From the NCBI GenBank assembly GCA_001689515.1, contig LUJR01000034.1, positions 1-7,914 of the forward strand: a stretch of 7,914 nt of DNA, written 5' to 3'. Under the pieces are notes generated by a model, which was not told the origin of the DNA, made no database searches, and saw only the letters and a program-made list of their open reading frames with translations. This DNA is from Bacteroidales bacterium M7 (GTDB lineage Bacteria > Bacteroidota > Bacteroidia > Bacteroidales > Muribaculaceae). How positions within the stretch are numbered: the stretch's first letter is position 1; each line of letters starts with the position of its first letter. Position numbers and translations under genes: made by a program. Positions 1 to 4,572 of the stretch are shown one piece after another.

Positions 1-87
1 TAACAACCACTTTTTTACATTGACCCGATTTTTGACTATAGAATCTCTGATTATAACAACGATATATACTTGAATTTTGGTTATGAG
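1..87. other. Left-edge spacer, possible 3' end of an off-window gene
   Basis: This stretch has no start codon leading to a usable reading frame. Plus-strand frame 1 is open from base 4 to a TGA at 103-105 and reads plausibly as an outer-membrane-protein tail (it contains FDYRISDYNNDIYLNFGYE), but a TAA at bases 1-3 lies in the same frame and the end of the frame runs into the hairpin at 88-119. It could be a decayed gene end or chance in A+T-rich DNA. The window edge prevents a decision. Confidence 0.2.
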
Positions 88-126
88 GGAGGTGCGCATC
101 TGTGAAGATGTGCACTTTCACTTTTT
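88..126 (+). terminator. Terminator-like hairpin, plus strand
   Basis: Bases 88-100 pair with 107-119 in a 13-bp stem that includes G-T wobbles; its core is GTGCGCATC with GATGTGCAC and a six-base TGTGAA loop. A run of five T follows at 122-126 on the plus strand, and the minus strand has no T run at its side. The hairpin would end a plus-strand transcript entering from left of the window. The short, slightly displaced T run lowers confidence. It faces the minus-strand terminator at 161-207, so the two transcription units converge here. Confidence 0.45.
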
Positions 127-160
127 ATATACCCACAGGAACGCGAGATCATTATTATGT

Positions 161-207
161 ATAAAAAAACAGTATGAGCGGCGTTTCACAACGTCGCTCA
201 TACTGTT
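161..207 (-). terminator. Intrinsic terminator of the minus-strand small transcript
   Basis: AACAGTATGAGCG (168-180) pairs perfectly with CGCTCATACTGTT (195-207). The pairing continues inward through a G-T wobble and four more pairs to a small TCAC loop, about 18 bp in all. On the minus strand the stem is followed at once by seven T (169-163), the classic form of a Rho-independent terminator. On the plus strand no T run follows, so it acts for leftward transcription. The only visible source of such transcription that starts nearby is the promoter at 327-357. Confidence 0.85.
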
Positions 208-321
208 GCCGATTACATTCGGCTAAGAGTTTAAAAACACATCTTTCTTACCAATTCTTATTTCTTGCATTAACCTAAAAACATCGTCTCTAAAACGAGA
301 GGTCAGTGTCTTTGTTTCTGA
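162..321 (-). ncRNA. Candidate small RNA of about 160 nt (or tiny-peptide mRNA)
   Basis: The unit is defined by a Bacteroidetes-type promoter (327-357) and a strong intrinsic terminator (161-207), both on the minus strand, with no ordinary gene between. The predicted 5' end, near 320-322, can fold at once into a hairpin (GTCAG with CTGAC). A small TCTC/GAGA hairpin follows, then an A- and T-rich single-stranded middle, a short GCCGA/TCGGC hairpin (208-223) and the terminator stem. I do not recognise it as 6S RNA, signal recognition particle RNA, RNase P RNA, tmRNA or a tRNA. The middle holds a 15-codon reading frame (223-270), so it may be a peptide messenger or a dual-function RNA. Existence is inferred from the paired signals; function is unknown. 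Confidence 0.6.
223..270 (-). CDS. Possible 15-residue peptide inside the small transcript
   Basis: The frame starts with ATG at 270-268 and ends with TAG at 225-223, giving MQEIRIGKKDVFLNS. It lies wholly inside the predicted small transcript, about 50 nt from its 5' end, and its stop codon ends exactly where the GCCGA/TCGGC hairpin begins. A weak AGG lies just upstream of the ATG at short spacing; Bacteroidetes often lack strong Shine-Dalgarno sites, so this says little. A frame this short can occur by chance, and no family is recognised. Confidence 0.25.
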   Translation of the reverse strand: MQEIRIGKKDVFLNS

Positions 322-326
322 CATTG

Positions 327-357
327 CAAAGTTACACATCCATCAACGCCCACACAA
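327..357 (-). promoter_or_regulatory. Bacteroidetes-type promoter for the small transcript
   Basis: On the minus strand TAACTTTG (334-327) matches the Bacteroidetes -7 element TAnnTTTG exactly. A TTG (357-355) lies 20 bases upstream, at the expected -33 position. Transcription should begin near 320-322. Nothing protein-coding starts nearby except the 15-codon frame, which is why the promoter is assigned to the small RNA. Confidence 0.65.
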
Positions 358-369
358 GCAAATACAAAT

Positions 370-477
370 AAAATATAGATTAAATCAAAACATATATTCA
401 ATTAAATATCTGATTATAAGCATTATCACTTCGAGATACTGATATGAAAATATAGATTAATATATGACAAAATATAG
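370..477. repeat. A+T-rich direct repeats upstream of the small-RNA promoter
   Basis: The 14-base sequence AAAATATAGATTAA occurs identically at 370-383 and 447-460, 77 bases apart, and its first nine bases recur at 469-477. The stretch from about 360 to 510 is very A+T-rich and has no credible reading frame. For the leftward small transcript these repeats sit just upstream of the promoter, so a regulator-binding or UP-element role is possible. The low complexity of the region means chance repetition is also possible. Confidence 0.4.
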
Positions 478-538
478 CCATGTAATTGCCTTTAGTATGC
501 TCCAATATCATATAATCGGAGATATAATCAAGCAGTCA

Positions 539-809
539 GATACGTCGGAGACGTATCCGGCGTGGTTAACCCCATGCACGGAGCGATAGCGAACGTACAT
601 GGGGTATCGGGACACTCCAAACGACTTACCTCGGAGAGGTAATGGCACACCAGCATATCCACGCCAATTATTGAGGGCCACCTCGATGCCATATGCATAT
701 GGGTCACAACCCCTCCGAGGTTGAATTGACAGATGCTTATGCACCCCATGTACGTTCGCTGTCGCTCCGTGCATGGGGTTAACTATAGCTGCCACGTCTC
801 CGACGTGGC
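539..809. repeat. Nested palindromic element of 271 bp
   Basis: Three pairs of inverted repeats share one centre near base 674. The outer pair is 542-554 with 794-806 (ACGTCGGAGACGT). The middle pair is 565-604 with 744-783, 40 bases with one mismatch, beginning GTTAACCCCATG. The inner pair is 628-640 with 709-721 (ACCTCGGAGAGGT, one mismatch). The 10-base spacers between outer and middle arms have equal length but unrelated sequence. Each arm is also a local palindrome. The outer arms form 8-bp stems around GGA or TCC (539-557 and 791-809), and each 40-base arm can fold by pairing CCCCATGCACG with CGTACATGGGG. The loop carries CCATATGCATATGG (689-702). No transposase gene or clear target duplication is seen. 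It could be a miniature inverted-repeat element, a structured RNA or a recombination site. It begins about 20 bases beyond the stop codon of the HD gene. Confidence 0.85.
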
Positions 810-829
810 TACTTGATAATGATGATACT

Positions 830-1390
830 CTAAACAGTCGGTAGAGGTCCGAACTCCTTGTCTAATGCATCGAAACGAGCCAAGGAGGCTTCGCCGAAGC
901 GTGCCATCTGCGCCCTGACTTTTTCTATCGACTTAGGGTGTGCATCGGCGATAGTGGATTTGCTGAAAAACTTGTCGGCGTAACATATCAGGCGTTCGAG
1001 CACTGTTTCGGGCATGTAGTCTTCTGCTGGTAATGGTAACGCGCTATCCAAAATCTCTTGCGCTGTAAGCCCGGAGCCGGTATGGCGCTCTGCCACTCGT
1101 GCCATCACCTCGTCTGCTCCGCACTCGCGGAGTATCTGTGCTCCTATGATGCCGTGGCGTATGTATGGTTCTGTGCCGTGGCATTCGATGGATGGGGCAT
1201 CACAAGCATATATACCTATGTCGTGTAGCATCGATGATGCATTCACTTGCTCCGGATCCAAGCCTAAGGCTTTTGACTCGTTTATGGCGAGAGCCATGGC
1301 GGCGACCTGCCCGCAATGGCGCAAATAAATATCCCGCAAGGCTGTCCCTGCGGGATAATATAGGTCGATTATTTTCTGGTAATCAGTCAT
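830..1390 (-). CDS. HD-domain (HDIG) phosphohydrolase family protein
   Basis: This encodes a 186-residue soluble protein without signal peptide or membrane segment. The HD-superfamily metal-binding pattern is complete: H25, the H56-D57 doublet within HDIG, H79, H103 and D139 (in YADK). Proteins of this fold usually hydrolyse phosphate esters of nucleotides or related small molecules with a divalent metal; the substrate here cannot be read from sequence. I chose the ATG at 1390 (MTDYQKII). An upstream in-frame GTG at 1411 would add MACPNAT, but it lies inside a REP-like hairpin, so the shorter start is more likely. The gene follows ilvE on the same strand with a 53-base gap that has no Bacteroidetes promoter, which suggests co-transcription. 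The stop is TAG at 832-830. No functional link with amino-acid metabolism is evident. Confidence 0.85.
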   Translation of the reverse strand: MTDYQKIIDLYYPAGTALRDIYLRHCGQVAAMALAINESKALGLDPEQVNASSMLHDIGIYACDAPSIECHGTEPYIRHGIIGAQILRECGADEVMARVAERHTGSGLTAQEILDSALPLPAEDYMPETVLERLICYADKFFSKSTIADAHPKSIEKVRAQMARFGEASLARFDALDKEFGPLPTV

Positions 1391-1400
1391 TGTTGCGTTC

Positions 1401-1424
1401 GGACATGCCACGGCATGTCCCTAC
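1401..1424 (-). repeat. REP-like hairpin between ilvE and the HD gene
   Basis: Read on the minus strand, GTAG (1424-1421) is followed directly by GGACATGCC, a two-base GT loop and GGCATGTCC (1420-1401), a perfect 9-bp palindrome. A GTAG tetranucleotide at the 5' foot of a hairpin is the hallmark of bacterial REP sequences mobilised by RAYT (Y1 transposase) enzymes. The same TGTAGGG-plus-palindrome layout appears at 2670-2694 and 7891-7912. Lying in the 53-base gap of a probable operon, the hairpin may also affect transcript stability or expression of the HD gene. No RAYT gene is in the window. Confidence 0.65.
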
Positions 1425-1443
1425 AAGTGTGGGATGTCGACTT

Positions 1444-2466
1444 TTACTCTATGATAGTGTTCCAGCCGTAGATGTCCTCTTCTTCGCCGAGCTGTATGCC
1501 ACGGAGCTTGTTGTAGAGGGCAGTGACCACAGGACCGGGCTTGCCGTCTTTGGCAATGATATATTTGGTGTCCTTGTCAAGGTCATGGATTTCGGCGACA
1601 GGAGATGCCACGGCTGCTGTGCCGCAGGCAGCTGCCTCGTCCACCTCGGCAAGTTCCTCAACAGGGATGTGACGCTCCTCCACGGTCAGCCCCATATCTT
1701 TAGCCAATTGGCGCAGGCTGAGGTTGGTGACAGAGGGGAGTATCGATTCTGATGCCGGTGTTATGTACTTGTCGCCCTTGATGGCAAAAAAGTTGGCAGG
1801 ACCGCACTCGTCAAGGTATTTCTTTTCCTTGGGATCAAGATAGAGCACAGCCGAATAGCCTAATTCATGTGCTTTTTCACCTGCCACGAGGCTGGCAGCG
1901 TAGTTGCCGCCACACTTGTAGCGACCAGTGCCCTTGGGTGCCACACGGTCAAACTCGCGCATGATGCATATATTGGTGGGCTTGAAGCCGCCCTTAAAGT
2001 AGGGTCCTACAGGTGTGACGAGTATCATGAACAGATATTCCTGCGAGGGCTGTACACCCACGCGCGCCGACAGTCCGATTTCAAGCGGACGGATGTAGAG
2101 CGATGCTCCGCTGCCATAAGGGGGGATAAAACGCTCATTGAGCTTCACGACCTTCTTGACCATCTCCTTGAAGAGTTCTTCAGGGACAGGCTCCATGAGC
2201 AGACCGCGAGCCGAGCTGGCTATACGTCGGGCGTTCTCCTCCATGCGGAACACCCTCACCCGTCCGTCCTTGCCTCTGAAGGCTTTCATGCCTTCAAATA
2301 TCTCCTGCCCGTAATGGAGGGCTGTGGCGGCAATGTGGAGGTTGAGATTTTCGGAATCCGACACCTCTATGTCGCCCCATTTGCCGTCTTTATAATAGCA
2401 ACGCACGTTGTAGTCTGTCTTGATGTAGCCGAATGGGAGATTCGCCCAGTCTATCTGCTGCTCCAT
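1444..2466 (-). CDS. ilvE: Branched-chain amino-acid aminotransferase
   Basis: This 340-residue cytoplasmic, pyridoxal-phosphate-dependent enzyme interconverts leucine, isoleucine and valine with their 2-oxo acids, using glutamate and 2-oxoglutarate. It is a class IV (fold type IV) aminotransferase. Visible signatures include HYGQEIFEGMKAFR (51-64), the YIRP segment (124-127), GTGRYKCGGNYAAS with K184 as the expected Schiff-base lysine, LDECGPANFF with E220, the residue expected to contact the cofactor ring nitrogen, and ACGTAAVASPV (280-290). The length is normal for the larger, eukaryote-like BCAT subgroup common in Bacteroidetes. The ATG at 2466 gives MEQQIDWANLPFGY, a usual N-terminus. 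A good promoter lies upstream at 2546-2577, leaving a leader of about 70 nt. The HD gene follows and may share the transcript. No leucine-, isoleucine- or valine-rich attenuator peptide is obvious in the leader. Confidence 0.96.
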   Translation of the reverse strand: MEQQIDWANLPFGYIKTDYNVRCYYKDGKWGDIEVSDSENLNLHIAATALHYGQEIFEGMKAFRGKDGRVRVFRMEENARRIASSARGLLMEPVPEELFKEMVKKVVKLNERFIPPYGSGASLYIRPLEIGLSARVGVQPSQEYLFMILVTPVGPYFKGGFKPTNICIMREFDRVAPKGTGRYKCGGNYAASLVAGEKAHELGYSAVLYLDPKEKKYLDECGPANFFAIKGDKYITPASESILPSVTNLSLRQLAKDMGLTVEERHIPVEELAEVDEAAACGTAAVASPVAEIHDLDKDTKYIIAKDGKPGPVVTALYNKLRGIQLGEEEDIYGWNTIIE

Positions 2467-2545
2467 GATGCTTTCAGTTATGAATTATATCGTTATGATT
2501 GATTTCAGATTGTCGATGCTTTTGCACACTTTTGTTAGTATTATG

Positions 2546-2577
2546 CAAATATAGCATTTAATCTCCGACAGTCCAAA
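2546..2577 (-). promoter_or_regulatory. Bacteroidetes-type promoter of ilvE
   Basis: On the minus strand TATATTTG (2553-2546) is a perfect TAnnTTTG element, and TTTG (2577-2574) lies exactly 20 bases upstream. Transcription should start near 2540, giving a leader of roughly 70 nt before the ilvE ATG at 2466. The leader is A+T-rich and shows no strong Shine-Dalgarno sequence and no terminator-type hairpin. Confidence 0.75.
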
Positions 2578-2632
2578 AAATAATGCAATGCCTATGCCGA
2601 AGAGATGCCACTATGTGATGTCATGATTAAGA

Positions 2633-2786
2633 GAGGGTGTTGCCGAATCTCAAAAGTAACTGTATCAGATGTAGGGTCGCGACCTGTCGCGACCGCGAAC
2701 GCACTGGTTATCATTGCTTCATCCTTGCGGTCGCGACAGGTCACGACTCTACATCTGATACAAATCAACTGTTCTGCGACACCCTC
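2633..2786. repeat. Outer inverted repeat flanking the REP pair
   Basis: GAGGGTGTTGCCGAA (2633-2647) is mirrored by TTCTGCGACACCCTC (2772-2786), 13 of 15 positions complementary. These arms enclose the REP pair at 2661-2762, with short non-matching spacers of 13 and 9 bases. The arrangement suggests one composite palindromic unit of about 154 bp inserted between the susD terminator and the ilvE promoter. It has no coding capacity beyond shadow frames and no transposase. Confidence 0.6.
2661..2762. repeat. Head-to-head REP pair (BIME-like)
   Basis: Two 36-base arms, 2661-2696 and 2727-2762, are inverted copies with two mismatches around a 30-base loop. Each arm carries GTAG at its foot (2671-2674 on the plus strand, 2752-2749 on the minus strand) followed by a hairpin. 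In the left arm GGTCGCGA pairs with TCGCGACC around CCTG; the right arm has the same fold with one mismatch and one G-T wobble when read as RNA on the minus strand. Two inverted REPs around a spacer are the classic layout of a bacterial interspersed mosaic element. Whether it also has a role in 3'-end protection of the susCD transcript cannot be told. Confidence 0.7.
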
Positions 2787-2804
2787 CATACTCCCCTTAT
2801 AGCG

Positions 2805-2838
2805 AAGCGACCCTGCCGTATTATCGGCAGGGTCGCTT
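2805..2838 (-). terminator. Strong hairpin ending the susCD operon
   Basis: AAGCGACCCTGCCG (2805-2818) pairs perfectly with CGGCAGGGTCGCTT (2825-2838) around a TATTAT loop, starting 23 bases past the susD stop codon. The 14-bp, G+C-rich stem is what a terminator needs, but on the minus strand only two T follow before CGCTATAAG, so the U run is poor. It may work as a weak terminator or as a 3'-end stabiliser. On the plus strand only three T in a row follow, and no plus-strand gene is near. Confidence 0.65.
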
Positions 2839-2861
2839 TCAGTTATGAAATGGTCAGTCTT

Positions 2862-4553
2862 TTACTGACGAGCCTTATACCAATAGGGCTGCCCACCATC
2901 AGATACGGCATGCACCACACCAGCAGGATTCTGCTGCCCCTTGAGGAGGATATTCGCCTCAAGTTCGCGGGTAGGAATCATGTACTGGAAGATGTTGTCA
3001 TTGGCAGGGATATTATACATCGCCTCTTGGGGGAAGCCTCCACTGCGACGGTCTATGCCTTTCTGTAGACGGAGACAGTCAAAGTAGCTGAAGCCCTCTC
3101 CCCAAAGTTCTATACGGCGCTGGAACCAGATTTCGTCAAGCATCTCCTCTTTTGAAGCGGCAGCGCAAGTGTAGCGTGCCGTCTCATCAGTCCAACGGTA
3201 TTCGTTGACGAAACTCTCTATGAGGCTCTTGGCATCGGTCCACATGCCTTCCATGGCAAGACCCTCAGCTTTGATAAGAATCATCTCTTCAAAGCGCATC
3301 AGAGGTATGTCGGTAGCCCCAGTAGTGTTCATGAGCTCATCCTTGTAGGGAGCGAACTTGACCACGGCATAATCAGGCATACCTACCAGAGCAGGGTACG
3401 CGGCGGCAGGGTATCCTTCGATGGTCACCATCGAATTATCAACAATGTAATTATCAAGTGCAGAGCTGCCCACACCGTAACGCCCTGCTATAGGGCTGGG
3501 CTTATAGTCATAAGGATTGAGCCACCAGCTCTTACGCACATCGCCGTCAGGAATCATGTCCCAGAGAAGCTCATTGATGGTGCGCCACTGACCAGCATAG
3601 GCATAACCGTAGGTCAATGAACCCATCATACCTGCAAAGGTATAGAGACCATGAGCCTCGTTTTCGGCGATATGGATGCCCCACATGAAGTCACGTTGTG
3701 CAAAACTGTTGAATGCAGGTTTCTCTACATCCTCCACGAGAGCCTCCGAAGCATCTGCAAGCTGCATTGCGGCATCTGCATCAAGGGCAGCTTCGTGACC
3801 TTTACCCATCAGAAGATAAGCACGAGCGCGCAGACCATATGCCACGGCAGGATCAACGAAACGCTTGTCATAGCGACCACCATATACTCCGTCGGAGGTA
3901 AGCAAGTCTATTGCATCGTCAAGGTCATTGATAATCTGCGTATATACATCGGCAACTGTGCCGCGAGGGATACCTGTGGTTGCGCCCGACTCCTCGTTGA
4001 GTTCGGTAACCACAGGAATACCCGGTGCCTGTGGATTGACACTGTAGGGCTTGCAGTAGAGTTGCACCAGATTGATATAAGCCCATGCTCGCATAGCTTT
4101 TGCCTGTGCGATGTAGCAGAGCAGTTCGGGGTCTTGGGTGTTAAGATCCAGACTCTTAAGAAGGTTGTTGCTTGAATAGACCGTCTTGTAGAGTGTACCC
4201 CAGTTGTCTGTAGTAAATTTGCTCGTGGATGAGTTGTCGGTATAGAGCACATTGTCCTCAAACCATCCGTAGGCATTTATAACCATAGCCTGATCCTGGC
4301 CGCGGTTTTCAAGTCCGAGAATAGTGGCAGGATAACCGAAATCAGCCAGATAGTCATCTATGTTTTGCTGGAAAGCATACAGATTGGCATAGACAGCCGA
4401 CATCTGAGACTCAATGGCTGCAGGATTCTTGTCTACTACGTCCTTGCGCTGTCCGTCGGTGTAGGTGTCTCCCATCGGCAGCGTGTCAAGGTCGTTACAG
4501 CCAGCCAAGACAGCCGCAGCCACCGCTGTAATAAGATATTTTGTTGTTTTCAT
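2862..4553 (-). CDS. SusD-like (RagB) surface glycan-binding lipoprotein
   Basis: This 563-residue lipoprotein is the lid and ligand-binding partner of the SusC transporter encoded just upstream. The N-terminus has a lipoprotein signal with lipobox LAGC and lipidated C19; acidic residues soon after it (CNDLD) fit the export signal of Bacteroidetes surface lipoproteins. The N-terminal SusD-like region with TPR-type helices includes AKAMRAWAYINLVQLY. The C-terminal RagB/SusD region includes LIKAEGLAMEG, EIWFQRRIELWGEGF near residues 475-490 with YFDCLRLQKG after it, and the closing MIPTRELEAN. The length is usual for the family and no frame break is seen. It starts 19 bases after the susC stop and would be made from the same messenger. 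The ligand cannot be predicted from this sequence, and it could be a glycan or a peptide. A strong hairpin follows. Confidence 0.95.
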   Translation of the reverse strand: MKTTKYLITAVAAAVLAGCNDLDTLPMGDTYTDGQRKDVVDKNPAAIESQMSAVYANLYAFQQNIDDYLADFGYPATILGLENRGQDQAMVINAYGWFEDNVLYTDNSSTSKFTTDNWGTLYKTVYSSNNLLKSLDLNTQDPELLCYIAQAKAMRAWAYINLVQLYCKPYSVNPQAPGIPVVTELNEESGATTGIPRGTVADVYTQIINDLDDAIDLLTSDGVYGGRYDKRFVDPAVAYGLRARAYLLMGKGHEAALDADAAMQLADASEALVEDVEKPAFNSFAQRDFMWGIHIAENEAHGLYTFAGMMGSLTYGYAYAGQWRTINELLWDMIPDGDVRKSWWLNPYDYKPSPIAGRYGVGSSALDNYIVDNSMVTIEGYPAAAYPALVGMPDYAVVKFAPYKDELMNTTGATDIPLMRFEEMILIKAEGLAMEGMWTDAKSLIESFVNEYRWTDETARYTCAAASKEEMLDEIWFQRRIELWGEGFSYFDCLRLQKGIDRRSGGFPQEAMYNIPANDNIFQYMIPTRELEANILLKGQQNPAGVVHAVSDGGQPYWYKARQ

Positions 4554-4572
4554 AAGAAAAATCTGATAGGGA

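Noticed and set aside
508..795. Minus-strand open frames of 95 and 73 codons
   Set aside because: They run straight across the arms and loop of the nested palindromic element, so their lengths follow from repeat sequence. No recognisable domain is present, and the two overlap each other in different frames.
542..806. CRISPR array or tandem repeat
   Set aside because: The repeats are inverted about one centre and occur in pairs; there is no series of direct repeats with equal spacers.
1391..1411. GTG start at 1411 for the HD-domain gene
   Set aside because: It lies inside a REP-like hairpin and adds only MACPNAT before the natural ATG at 1390, which begins a normal N-terminus.
1165..2502. 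Plus-strand frames of 195 and 211 codons opposite ilvE and the HD gene
   Set aside because: They are antisense shadows of well-supported genes and have no recognisable domain.
2651..2658. Perfect TAnnTTTG match (TACTTTTG) on the minus strand
   Set aside because: No TTG or TTTG occurs 19-21 bases upstream; the position falls within the REP arm, so it is probably chance.
2592..3068. Open frames of 65, 65 and 143 codons over the intergenic repeats and the end of susD
   Set aside because: Two lie almost entirely on the inverted repeats at 2633-2786, and the third runs from the repeats into susD on the opposite strand. None shows a family signature.
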